Assembly: GCA_934255545.1 (NCBI GenBank) | Contig: CAKQOE010000059.1 | Span: 1-11,372 of the forward strand | Reading direction: 5' to 3' | Source: an uncultured Clostridia bacterium | GTDB lineage: Bacteria; Bacillota; Clostridia; Peptostreptococcales; Anaerovoracaceae | Length of the DNA: 11,372 nt | Shown: piece by piece, positions 1 through 5,822 of the stretch | Layout: each line of letters starts with the position of its first letter | How positions within the stretch are numbered: the first letter of the stretch is position 1 | Translations under genes and position numbers: made by a program | The notes under the pieces: generated by a model | The model's database searches: none | The model's input: only the letters and a program-made list of their open reading frames with translations | What the model was told of the DNA's origin: nothing

Positions 1-93
1 CGGCTGCTTCAAAATAATCTGGAAGCATATCCATTCTGCTCCGAGCTCCGCTTATCCGTATATCAGCCGCCGGCATCGGCAATTTTACAATAA
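1..93 (+). CDS. Possible 3' tail of an unidentified gene (partial)
   Basis: Frame 1 is open from the window edge to a TAA at 91-93 and would encode about 30 C-terminal residues ending in ASAILQ. A strong hairpin with a T-rich right arm follows 50 bases later (143-178), which suits a plus-strand gene ending here. I recognise no family. The alternative is a minus-strand start at position 76 reading MPAADIRISG, running off the window. Its codon use (GAT-ATA, ATA-AGC) looks native, but it has no visible ribosome binding site. Sequence left of the window would decide between them. Confidence 0.2.
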   Translation, partial: RLLQNNLEAYPFCSELRLSVYQPPASAILQ

Positions 94-142
94 TAAAAGT
101 TACAAAAACGTATACTTATATGTAAAAAATATAGCTGCAAAA

Positions 143-178
143 AACAAAGAAAACCGCAGGGGAGCGGTTTTCTTTGTT
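143..178. terminator. Perfect 15-bp hairpin terminator
   Basis: Arms 143-157 and 164-178 are perfectly complementary (AACAAAGAAAACCGC and its complement) with a 6-base AGGGGA loop. On the plus strand the GC core is followed by the T-rich stretch TTTTCTTTGTT. On the minus strand the A-run at 139-144 would give a U-tail, so it may work both ways. It isolates spoVS from whatever lies to the left. Confidence 0.75.
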
Positions 179-449
179 CAAAAGGGGTATTGGGATTAGA
201 GATTAATATAAGGTTATCAGGGGGATAACCATAAACTAATTATACCAAAATATTATCAGAAATCAAGGTAAAACTTTAAAATATCAAAAAAATAAGGAAT
301 TATGTCCGCATTTGTCGAACTGATAAAGTAAAAATAATGCACATGTCAGAGTAGAATTAAGTGAAAAGGGAACAACACGATAAATGCATTTAGTTTTCCG
401 TAATATATTACTGTAATTTTAATAGCCGAGATGGTGAAAGGAGATCATA
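179..449 (+). other. Non-coding spoVS upstream region
   Basis: This AT-rich stretch has no convincing gene. It holds an imperfectly spaced dyad at 212-230 (GGTTATC, 5 bases, GATAACC), the sigma-H-like promoter at 293-320, a perfect 12-base palindrome GTAATATATTAC at 400-411 and the spoVS ribosome binding site AAAGGAG at 437-443. The likely untranslated leader is about 120 bases. Confidence 0.55.
293..320 (+). promoter_or_regulatory. Sigma-H-type promoter for spoVS
   Basis: TAAGGAATT at 293-301, a 12-base spacer and GTCGAAC at 314-320 match the Bacillus sigma-H consensus (RnAGGAwWW, 11-12 bases, RnnGAAT) at 8 of 9 and 6 of 7 positions with correct spacing. In Bacillus subtilis spoVS is transcribed by sigma-H. 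Use of this exact site in this organism is inferred. Confidence 0.6.
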
Positions 450-713
450 ATGGTAGAAGTATTAAAAGTATCAGGGAGATCGAATCCGAATTCTGTAGCA
501 GGCGCACTCGCAGGAGTACTTCGCGAGAAAGGCGGAGCTGAGATACAGGCAATAGGCGCAGGAGCTCTCAATCAGGCTGTAAAGGCTGTTGCCATAGCCA
601 GAGGCTTTGTGGCGCCGGGCGGCATAGATCTCGTATGTGTTCCTGCATTTACTGACATTTTCATAGAAGGTGAAGAAAGGACAGCTATAAAGCTTATAGT
701 TGAGCAGAGATAG
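450..713 (+). CDS. spoVS: Stage V sporulation protein S (SpoVS)
   Basis: An 87-residue protein, essentially the family's full length (86 in Bacillus). It carries the hallmark runs SNPNSVAGALAGVLRE (about residues 11-26), AEIQAIGAGALNQAVKAVAI (30-49), ARGFVAPGG (50-58) and EERTAIKLIV (75-84). SpoVS is a small cytoplasmic Alba-like protein needed for normal progress of sporulation and septation in Bacillus; its biochemical role is not settled, though nucleic-acid binding is suspected from its fold. The ATG at 450 has an AAAGGAG Shine-Dalgarno 6 bases upstream. The gene is monocistronic: hairpins stand on both sides and mscL converges from the right. The upstream sigma-H-like promoter suggests expression at the onset of sporulation. 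Confidence 0.97.
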   Translation: MVEVLKVSGRSNPNSVAGALAGVLREKGGAEIQAIGAGALNQAVKAVAIARGFVAPGGIDLVCVPAFTDIFIEGEERTAIKLIVEQR

Positions 714-768
714 TACTTAAGCTTTAAAATGATAGCTTCTGTTTCTTGTATATATCTGAATGCTGCAT

Positions 769-830
769 AAAAAACCGCATCACGCGCAAACGTCTCATAG
801 GGCGAGAGGCAGCGCATGATGCGGTTTTTT
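769..830. terminator. Bidirectional terminator between spoVS and mscL
   Basis: Arms 769-787 (six A, then CCGCATCACGCGC) and 812-830 (GCGCATGATGCGG, then six T) pair over 19 positions with one C-A mismatch around a 24-base loop. A-run and T-run on opposite sides give a U-tail on either strand, fitting the convergent genes. Confidence 0.88.
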
Positions 831-892
831 AAGTCGATTACAGTCCATACAGCCGGCCGTCAGAGCGGTGCAAAGACTGTATAATATTGTAG

Positions 893-1363
893 TTATTTTT
901 TATTGCCGCTGTTCTCCTGCTGCTCCTTGAGAAGATCCCTGATCTCAGTCAGAAGGATCTCTTCTTTAGTAGGCTCAGGCTCAGCTGCAGGCTCTTCTTC
1001 CTCCGGTCCTTCATCCTTTTTCCTGTTGAACTTGTTTATGACCTTCATGAGACAGAATACCGCAAGCGCGGTGAGCAGGAAAGATACGATTGCCTGGATG
1101 AATACGCCGTACTTTATCTCTGTAGGCTCCATTCCGTCGATCAGTGCGGGCAGCGTGTATGAAAACTTGCTGAAGTCCACGCCGCCTATGAGATAACCTA
1201 TAACAGGAGAGAGGATATCTTCAACGAGAGAAGTAACGATAGCGGTAAACGCAGCACCTATGATTATGCCGACTGCCATGTCAAGCACATTTCCTCTGGA
1301 GATAAACTCCTTGAATTCGGCTATAAATCCTTTTTTCTCTTTTTTGTCATCATTTTTTGCCAT
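893..1363 (-). CDS. mscL: Large-conductance mechanosensitive channel MscL
   Basis: A 156-residue inner-membrane channel that opens on membrane tension and releases solutes during osmotic downshock; it works as a homopentamer. The signature EFKEFISRGNVLDMAVGIIIG (about 15-35) leads into TM1 (to about 58), followed by a periplasmic loop (about 60-82), TM2 (about 84-108) and a cytoplasmic C-terminal helix (TKEEILLTEIRDLLK, 132-146). A Glu/Pro-rich linker at 117-131 makes it slightly longer than usual (about 130-150). The ATG at 1363 is preferred because AGAGGTC precedes it. An in-frame upstream start at 1423 would add a hydrophobic stretch without a ribosome binding site. It has its own promoter at 1428-1456 and converges on spoVS. 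Confidence 0.96.
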   Translation of the reverse strand: MAKNDDKKEKKGFIAEFKEFISRGNVLDMAVGIIIGAAFTAIVTSLVEDILSPVIGYLIGGVDFSKFSYTLPALIDGMEPTEIKYGVFIQAIVSFLLTALAVFCLMKVINKFNRKKDEGPEEEEPAAEPEPTKEEILLTEIRDLLKEQQENSGNKK

Positions 1364-1427
1364 GTCTGACCTCTTCTTTCTTAAACAGTAAAAAATAAGA
1401 TTAAAAAATAAAAAAATATACAAGCTA

Positions 1428-1456
1428 AGTATAATTTTACATCATGTAATTGTCAA
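1428..1456 (-). promoter_or_regulatory. Vegetative promoter of mscL with internal dyad
   Basis: On the minus strand TTGACA (1456-1451), a 17-base spacer and TATACT (1433-1428) form a near-consensus sigma-A promoter about 65 bases upstream of the mscL start. The spacer contains the perfect dyad TTACAT-C-ATGTAA (1437-1449), a candidate repressor site. Confidence 0.85.
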
Positions 1457-1470
1457 ACATATCATTTGAA

Positions 1471-1486
1471 GATCCGCCGGCGGATC
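1471..1486. repeat. Perfect 16-base palindrome GATCCGCCGGCGGATC
   Basis: A perfect palindrome with no spacer in an otherwise AT-rich intergenic region, 15 bases upstream of the mscL -35 box and about 170 bases before the PRC-barrel gene. No T-run follows, so an operator or DNA-binding site is more likely than a terminator. Its function is unknown. Confidence 0.6.
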
Positions 1487-1518
1487 GTAAGGAAAATGCA
1501 GTAAATTCAAGTATTTCC

Positions 1519-1548
1519 GCATTTCCGGCCTGATTTTATTCATACAGG
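1519..1548 (+). promoter_or_regulatory. Weak sigma-E-like promoter candidate
   Basis: GCATTTC (1519-1525), a 15-base spacer and CATACAGG (1541-1548) resemble the mother-cell sigma-E pattern (kmATATT, 14-15 bases, CATACAnT) at 5 of 7 and 7 of 8 positions. Two further CATACA boxes follow at 1560 and 1573; CATACATT at 1560-1567 is a full -10 match but its -35 spacing is poor. This is tentative. Confidence 0.3.
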
Positions 1549-1657
1549 AGCAGGACGGGCATACATTTATATCATACAAGCATTCTGATGATCCGTGTAT
1601 AAACGGACAGCAGGCATGCCTGAAAATGAATCAATGAAAGTATCCGGAGGAAATTAT

Positions 1658-1954
1658 ATGATGAGCACATATGATATAAGAAACAAAGAGGTAATAAACG
1701 TTTATGACGGAAGGAGCCTTGGATTTGTAGAGGATGTAGAGCTTGATCTTGAAAAAGGCACGATAGAAGCGATAATAATACCGGGCGAGCGCGGCTTTTT
1801 AGGACTATTCAGCAGGAGCGATGAGCTCGTTATAAAATGGCGCGATATAAAGCGCATAGGCGATGATGTCATACTTGTTGATATTTCAGGTGCAGACGCC
1901 GGAAACGGATATATATGCGGCAATGAATACGATAGAGGCTGCAGCGATGTATGA
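1658..1954 (+). CDS. PRC-barrel sporulation protein, YlmC/YmxH family
   Basis: A 98-residue protein with one PRC-barrel domain over about residues 3-77. Family-type motifs visible are IRNKEVINVYDGRSLGFVEDV, then TIEAIIIPG, then LFSRSDELVIKWRDIKRIGDDVILVDI. YlmC/YmxH proteins are conserved in spore formers and commonly lie near nrdR and sigG in Clostridia; their molecular role is unknown. After the barrel, a tail of about 20 residues is rich in Gly, Asp and Asn and holds two cysteines (C87, C95), not typical of the family core. The start is placed at the first of two adjacent ATGs (1658, 1661), which GGAGG at 1646-1650 precedes by 7 bases. The upstream in-frame GTG at 1595 lacks a ribosome binding site. 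nrdR follows after 195 bases. Confidence 0.88.
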   Translation: MMSTYDIRNKEVINVYDGRSLGFVEDVELDLEKGTIEAIIIPGERGFLGLFSRSDELVIKWRDIKRIGDDVILVDISGADAGNGYICGNEYDRGCSDV

Positions 1955-1960
1955 CGTATA

Positions 1961-1976
1961 CGCGCGCCGGCGCGCG
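1961..1976. repeat. Perfect 16-base GC palindrome CGCGCGCCGGCGCGCG
   Basis: This starts six bases after the PRC-barrel stop codon. It is a spacerless palindrome; as RNA it would form a short hairpin with part of the GC core as loop. A T-run (1993-1998) lies about 16 bases beyond it, too far for a classical intrinsic terminator, so termination here is possible but unproven. Confidence 0.5.
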
Positions 1977-2019
1977 CATGTGAAGGATATTCTTTTTTGT
2001 ATAAAAAACAATTACGTGC

Positions 2020-2048
2020 TTTAATTTTACCACTATATATAGTAAAAT
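2020..2048 (+). promoter_or_regulatory. Candidate nrdR promoter overlapping a NrdR-box-like palindrome
   Basis: TTTAAT (2020-2025), 17 bases and TAAAAT (2043-2048) are a plausible sigma-A promoter. Its spacer carries the perfect palindrome ACTATATATAGT (2032-2043), identical to the 12-base core of the NrdR box consensus ACACwATATaTwGTGT; the outer four positions match only once. This would allow autorepression. A clear second tandem box, usual for NrdR sites, was not seen. Confidence 0.4.
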
Positions 2049-2056
2049 CATATGTA

Positions 2057-2120
2057 ATGCATAGATATTTCAGCTCAGAGCTGCGGCACGTGCGCAGTGC
2101 GCGCGGGTGCTGTTATGCAT
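2057..2120 (+). other. Structured leader upstream of nrdR
   Basis: ATGCATA (2057-2063) can pair with TATGCAT (2114-2120) to enclose a CAGCT-CAG-AGCTG hairpin (2071-2083) and a GC-rich block (2084-2110) containing GCGCA-G-TGCGC. If transcribed from the promoter just upstream this is a branched 5' leader ending 17 bases before the ribosome binding site. It matches no riboswitch class I recognise. Confidence 0.35.
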
Positions 2121-2149
2121 GAGCGAGGCTTCACAGCGGAGGTAGTGAT

Positions 2150-2623
2150 ATGAAGTGTCCGTTCTGTGACAATGACGATACAAGAGTGATCGACTCGCGC
2201 CCTACTGATGAGGGACAGGCGATACGCCGCAGAAGAGTCTGTGATAAATGCGGCAAGCGTTTTACGACATATGAAAAGGTCGAGGAGATAATGTTCATGG
2301 TTGTCAAGAAAGACGGCAGCCGTGAAATGTTCGACAAGTCAAAAGTAAGGAACGGTATTGTGAACGCCTGCAAGAAAAGGCCTGTAAATACCGATCAGAT
2401 AGAAAAGATCGTAGCGGATGTAGAGCGCGGTCTTACAAACATGATGGAAAAGGAGATCACGAGCACGGTGATCGGCGAGGTAATACTTGAGCATCTGAGG
2501 ACGCTTGATGAAGTAGCGTATGTAAGATTTGCATCGGTATACCGCCAGTATGAGGACGTAAGTACGTTCATAAAGGAAATAAACGACCTGCTTGGAAACA
2601 GCAGCGGTCAGGAAACAGGCTGA
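2150..2623 (+). CDS. nrdR: Transcriptional repressor NrdR
   Basis: A 157-residue nucleotide-sensing repressor of ribonucleotide reductase operons. The N-terminal zinc ribbon is intact: C3-P-F-C6 and C31-D-K-C34, with the diagnostic stretches TRVIDSRPTDEGQAIRRRR and KRFTTYEKVE. The ATP-cone domain follows at about 49-139 (VVKKDGSREMFDKSKVRNGI onward), which reads ATP/dATP levels, then a short C-terminal tail. The length matches the family (about 150-155). The ATG at 2150 has GGAGG 7 bases upstream. It is the first gene of a compact set with pgeF (11-base gap) and cmk. The palindrome at 2030-2045 suggests possible self-regulation. No ribonucleotide reductase gene is in the window. Confidence 0.97.
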   Translation: MKCPFCDNDDTRVIDSRPTDEGQAIRRRRVCDKCGKRFTTYEKVEEIMFMVVKKDGSREMFDKSKVRNGIVNACKKRPVNTDQIEKIVADVERGLTNMMEKEITSTVIGEVILEHLRTLDEVAYVRFASVYRQYEDVSTFIKEINDLLGNSSGQETG

Positions 2624-2634
2624 AGGGGCATAAT

Positions 2635-3498
2635 ATGATCATGGATAGTGTATTTAAGAAGCGTGTCGGAGAGAACGGCGCCGAGCTTCTTTATATAGGT
2701 GAGCTTGATGACGCTTTCCCTGTAAAGACATTTTTTACCACAAAAAACGGCGGAATGAGCGTGGGGCCGTACGCATCGCTCAACATGGGCGCTGCGTCGG
2801 GTGATGATCCCGATACGGTCGCTCGCAACAGGGATATGGCGTTTGAAGCGGCAGGATGCGATATAGCAGCTGTGGCTTATCCGACACAGGTGCACAGAAG
2901 CGATATAGTATGCATAGATGCTGATATGCTCAGAAGCGGCAGAGATGACCGCTCTGCGTCAGACGCAGGGTATGTATCAAAATACAGGACGCTTGTATTT
3001 CCTGACACGGATGCGACGATAACAAATATCCCCGGCGTGATGCTCACGAGCCTTCATGCGGACTGCATACCTGTATGGCTTTATGACAGAAAAAATCACG
3101 CTGCAGGCATAGCTCATGCAGGCTGGCGCGGTACGCGCGCAGATATAGCAGCCGGGACGTTAAGGCGGATGACTGATGAATTCGGCACAAGGCCTGAGGA
3201 TGTTACGGCCGTTATAGGCCCCGGGATAAGCATGTGCTGCTTTGAAGTCGGCCGCGAGGTATACGAGTCATTTGCTGAAATGCTGCCTGAGTCGGTGGAC
3301 GAGTTCAGCCACGATGACGGCAACGGAAAATTTCATATGGATCTGAAAGGGATAAACAGAAAACTTCTGGAGCGCACAGGCGCAGGCAGGATACTTGTTA
3401 CCGGCCTGTGTACGTGCTGCAGCGAGGATCTGTTTTTTTCATACAGGCGCGACGGCGGTGTTACCGGCCGCATGTGCGCCGGCATATGCCTTGAATGA
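2635..3498 (+). CDS. pgeF: Peptidoglycan editing factor PgeF (YfiH/YlmD, multicopper-polyphenol-oxidase-like)
   Basis: A 287-residue cytoplasmic protein of the YfiH/DUF152 family, once called laccase domain. In Escherichia coli PgeF prevents wrong incorporation of L-Ser in place of L-Ala in muropeptide precursors, and purine nucleosidase-type activities are also reported for the family. The conserved zinc/catalytic set is present: H87 (TQVH), C144 (HADC) and H161 (IAHAGWRG). Also present are GPGISMCCFEVG (about 195-206) and the C-terminal CTCCSEDLFFSYRRDGGVTGRM (259-280). The segment around residues 85-125 (RSGRDDRSASDAGYVSKY) reads as a longer loop than usual before the DAT/HADC core. The ATG at 2635 is favoured over 2641 because AAGGGG, overlapping the nrdR stop, ends 6 bases upstream. 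Translation is probably coupled to nrdR. Confidence 0.94.
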   Translation: MIMDSVFKKRVGENGAELLYIGELDDAFPVKTFFTTKNGGMSVGPYASLNMGAASGDDPDTVARNRDMAFEAAGCDIAAVAYPTQVHRSDIVCIDADMLRSGRDDRSASDAGYVSKYRTLVFPDTDATITNIPGVMLTSLHADCIPVWLYDRKNHAAGIAHAGWRGTRADIAAGTLRRMTDEFGTRPEDVTAVIGPGISMCCFEVGREVYESFAEMLPESVDEFSHDDGNGKFHMDLKGINRKLLERTGAGRILVTGLCTCCSEDLFFSYRRDGGVTGRMCAGICLE

Positions 3499-3537
3499 GG
3501 GCAGCCAATTTTCATTTTTTAAAGGAGGCAACAAAAT

Positions 3538-4191
3538 ATGAGAAAAATCATCATTGCAATCGACGGTCCTTCAGGATCAGGTAAGAGCACAACTGCTAAA
3601 AATATAGCAAAGGAACTCGGCATCGAATACATCGATACAGGCGCTATGTACAGAGCTGCAGCTCTTCAGGCAAAGCTGAAGAACGTTCCTATCGAAGAAA
3701 ATGCCGTAAGCGAAATGCTTGACAATACTGACATAGACTTCATGGACGGCGAGATATTCCTCGACGGCAGAGAGGTAGACGATCAGATCAGAAATCTTGA
3801 AATATCAGCTCTCGCATCACAGATATCACAGCTTGCAAGCTGCCGCACAAAGCTCGTTCAGATACAGAGACGCATAGCTAAGGCGAAGAGCGTCGTAATG
3901 GACGGACGCGATATCTGCACAAACGTGCTCCCTGAAGCTGAATTCAAGTTCTATATGACAGCTTCGATAGATGTAAGAGCAGAAAGACGCTTCAAGGAGC
4001 TTCAGGAGAACGGTCACAACGTAAGCCTGGATGAAGTAAAGGCTGATATAGAAAAGCGCGACCATGAGGATATGACAAGAGAGCTCAATCCGCTCGTAAA
4101 GGCAGATGACGCGGTCGAAATATCTACTGACGGCCATACTGTTGAGGAAATGACTCAGCTCTTAAAGTCTTATATCGTAAAGAAGAAATAA
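3538..4191 (+). CDS. cmk: Cytidylate kinase (CMP/dCMP kinase)
   Basis: A 217-residue cytosolic kinase that phosphorylates CMP and dCMP with ATP to the diphosphates, in pyrimidine salvage and dNTP supply. The P-loop GPSGSGKST is at residues 10-18, followed by LGIEYIDTGAMYRAAAL (27-43), the DGRDI motif (about 122-126) and the lid/C-terminal region with EKRDHEDMTRELNPLVKADDA. After DGRDI this protein reads CTNVLPEAEFKFYMTAS, where the family more often has GTVVLPDA. The strong AAAGGAGG at 3521-3528 sits 9 bases before the start, so it may be translated more strongly than pgeF, 39 bases upstream. Plus-strand transcription ends right after the gene. The plsC/ispH/rpsA genes that follow cmk in many Firmicutes are absent. 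Confidence 0.96.
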   Translation: MRKIIIAIDGPSGSGKSTTAKNIAKELGIEYIDTGAMYRAAALQAKLKNVPIEENAVSEMLDNTDIDFMDGEIFLDGREVDDQIRNLEISALASQISQLASCRTKLVQIQRRIAKAKSVVMDGRDICTNVLPEAEFKFYMTASIDVRAERRFKELQENGHNVSLDEVKADIEKRDHEDMTRELNPLVKADDAVEISTDGHTVEEMTQLLKSYIVKKK

Positions 4192-4200
4192 ATAAAAATA

Positions 4201-4300
4201 TATCCTTACGACGCGCTCGGCGCGTCCGGATAAAAAACGCTTCCGCGTATCGGACAGGCTTTATGAAAGCGCATGCCGATATGCAGAAGCGTTTTTATTT
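4201..4300. terminator. Multi-tier bidirectional terminator between cmk and the DUF1015 gene
   Basis: A small hairpin (TATCC, ACGCGC-TCG-GCGCGT, GGATA; 4201-4232) is followed by a long one. In the latter AAAAACGCTTC (4233-4243) pairs with GAAGCGTTTTT (4286-4296). Inside it GCGTATCGG (4245-4253) pairs with CCGATATGC (4276-4284), and GCTTT-ATG-AAAGC caps the top. T-runs on the right and A-runs on the left allow use from both converging genes. Confidence 0.88.
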
Positions 4301-4362
4301 TTTATGTTTATGCGGAAGCTATCGTGTTTACAGTCTGAAAAGAAAGCTGATAGACGCGAGGC

Positions 4363-5604
4363 CTATATACGGTGGATGAACCAGCCGCTGCCGAGCTTTG
4401 GCTCGAACCATGTTGATTTCGGAGGCATTATCATACCTGCGTCAGCTACGCTCATGATCTCGCCTACAGATACGGGGTAAAGCTCAAAGGCTATCGCCAT
4501 CTCGCCGCTGTCTACACGGCGCTGGAGCTCTGCGGAACCTTTTATGCCGCCGACGAATGCTATGCGCATATCTGTGCGCGGATCCTTTATACCGAGCAGG
4601 GGAGCGAGCACGCGCTCCTGAAGCGCTGAAACATCAAGCGATGTGACAGGACTGCTCTCATCTATCATGCCTTCTTTGAATCTTAATGTATACCAGCTTT
4701 TATCAAGGTACATGGTACATTCGTGCTTTGCCGAAGGATGCGGGTCGGCGGAGCCGTCGTCTGTTATATCGAATATTTTGCTTAACTCTTCAAGAAAGCT
4801 TTCTTTTGTATATCCGTTGAGGTCCTTTACGAGCCTGTTGTAGTCGAGGACTCTCAGCTGGTCATCGGGAAATGCTACTGCCATGAAAAAGTTGAATTCT
4901 TCTTCGCCTGTATATCCCGGCATGGCTTCACGGCGTCTGCGGCCGACTTTTACTGCTGATGCTGTACGGTGGTGCCCGTCTGCTATGTAAAGAGCGTCCA
5001 TGGCGTCAAATATGGCTCTGTATGCCGCTGTATCTTCCAGGCTGTTTACAGGCCACAGGCGGTGTCGTACTCCTGCTGCATCGACTGCATCATACTCCGG
5101 CTCGCTTTCTGACATGATGCGTTCTGTGAGCTGCTGTATATCGTTTTTGTTTTTATATATGAGAAATACAGGCTCGGTGTCTGCACTGCACTCATCAAAG
5201 TGGCGTATGCGGTCGCGTTCCTTGTCCTCGCGCGTTACTTCATGCTTTTTAATAACACCGTTTTCATAGTCATCTATGGAAGCACAGCCGACTATACCTG
5301 TCTGCGTGCGTCCGTCCATCGTCTGGCTGTATATAAAGTAAGAAGGCGATACATCCTGTATGAGGATGCCGTCATTTATAAAGCTGTCGAGCATGCGCGC
5401 CGAGCGTCTGTATATATTGTCAGAGTAGAGAGGCTCGTCTGAAAGGTCGCCGTCTGCTCTTATTATATGCATAAAGCTGTGAGGGGAGGCGGCTGATATG
5501 GCTGCGGCTTCCTCGCGTGTAACTACATCGTAGGGCGGGCAGAGAGTTTCTGCTGCGTATTTCCTGTCAGGTCTTACTGCAGGAAATGGTCTGAAAATTG
5601 CCAT
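4363..5604 (-). CDS. DUF1015 family protein of unknown function
   Basis: A 413-residue soluble protein, a full-length member of the DUF1015 family, which is widespread in Clostridia and other anaerobes and has no established function. Visible hallmarks are the N-terminal PFPAVRP (6-12) and CPPYDVVTREEA (22-33), then GVIKKHEVTREDKERDRIRHF (116-136) with SADTEPVFLIY after it, and the strongly conserved ADGHHRTASA (208-217). The latter resembles an active-site or metal/phosphate-binding loop, which is inference. No signal peptide or membrane helix is seen. The ATG at 5604 follows AAGGAGAT, and a consensus-like promoter lies just upstream. In some genomes such genes neighbour serine-biosynthesis genes (serA/serC), but none is visible here. 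It is a single-gene unit ending in the terminator shared with cmk. Confidence 0.9.
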   Translation of the reverse strand: MAIFRPFPAVRPDRKYAAETLCPPYDVVTREEAAAISAASPHSFMHIIRADGDLSDEPLYSDNIYRRSARMLDSFINDGILIQDVSPSYFIYSQTMDGRTQTGIVGCASIDDYENGVIKKHEVTREDKERDRIRHFDECSADTEPVFLIYKNKNDIQQLTERIMSESEPEYDAVDAAGVRHRLWPVNSLEDTAAYRAIFDAMDALYIADGHHRTASAVKVGRRRREAMPGYTGEEEFNFFMAVAFPDDQLRVLDYNRLVKDLNGYTKESFLEELSKIFDITDDGSADPHPSAKHECTMYLDKSWYTLRFKEGMIDESSPVTSLDVSALQERVLAPLLGIKDPRTDMRIAFVGGIKGSAELQRRVDSGEMAIAFELYPVSVGEIMSVADAGMIMPPKSTWFEPKLGSGWFIHRI

Positions 5605-5635
5605 GATAGAATCTCCTTAAATTAAATATGATACG

Positions 5636-5664
5636 ATTGTACAACAATTGATGCCTTATGTGAA
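5636..5664 (-). promoter_or_regulatory. Promoter of the DUF1015 gene
   Basis: On the minus strand TTCACA (5664-5659), 17 bases and TACAAT (5641-5636) give 5 of 6 matches to each sigma-A box, about 30 bases upstream of the start codon. It sits immediately downstream of a minus-strand terminator, so the gene has a clean independent start. Confidence 0.75.
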
Positions 5665-5667
5665 CAT

Positions 5668-5712
5668 AAAAAAATGTACTTTTAGACCGGCGCCCGGTAA
5701 TGTGCAAGTACA
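5668..5712 (-). terminator. Minus-strand terminator upstream of the DUF1015 promoter
   Basis: TGTACTT (5675-5681) pairs with AAGTACA (5706-5712), enclosing ACCGG-CGC-CCGGT (5686-5698). On the minus strand this two-part hairpin is followed by seven U (A-run 5668-5674). No known gene precedes it on that strand after the hairpin at 5987-6042, so it implies a separate short minus-strand transcript. Confidence 0.7.
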
Positions 5713-5822
5713 GTCGATCACAGCAGCGTATGATCTAAGACGTATTAAAATAATACAATTTGCAATAAATTTATATGATTTGATTTTCATGTAAAAGATA
5801 CTGAAAAACGAAAAATAATATT
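5668..5822 (-). ncRNA. Candidate small RNA, minus strand
   Basis: A possible transcript of about 155 bases from the minus-strand promoter-like site at 5857-5829 to the intrinsic terminator at 5668-5712. It contains the hairpin GTATTA-TTT-TAATAC (5742-5756 on the plus strand). A 44-codon open frame starts within it, but that frame has no ribosome binding site and runs through the terminator, so it is unlikely to be a gene. It matches no RNA family I recognise. Confidence 0.25.

Noticed and set aside
212..230. GGTTATC/GATAACC dyad as a transposon end or attachment site
   Set aside because: Single copy in the window, no mobile gene or target duplication nearby.
893..1196. Plus-strand open frame opposite mscL
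   Set aside because: It is the mirror of the mscL coding frame, rich in Ser/Arg, with no ribosome site or family resemblance.
3481..3520. Terminator between pgeF and cmk
   Set aside because: Only a short GGCATATGCC palindrome and a loose T-run; not a convincing stem, so the operon was kept together.
3826..4137. Minus-strand open frame opposite cmk
   Set aside because: It lies wholly inside cmk, lacks a ribosome site and has Tyr/Cys-rich composition typical of an antisense shadow.
5673..5786. Minus-strand 44-codon frame starting MKIKSYKFIANC
   Set aside because: No ribosome site, and it reads straight through the intrinsic terminator at 5668-5712.
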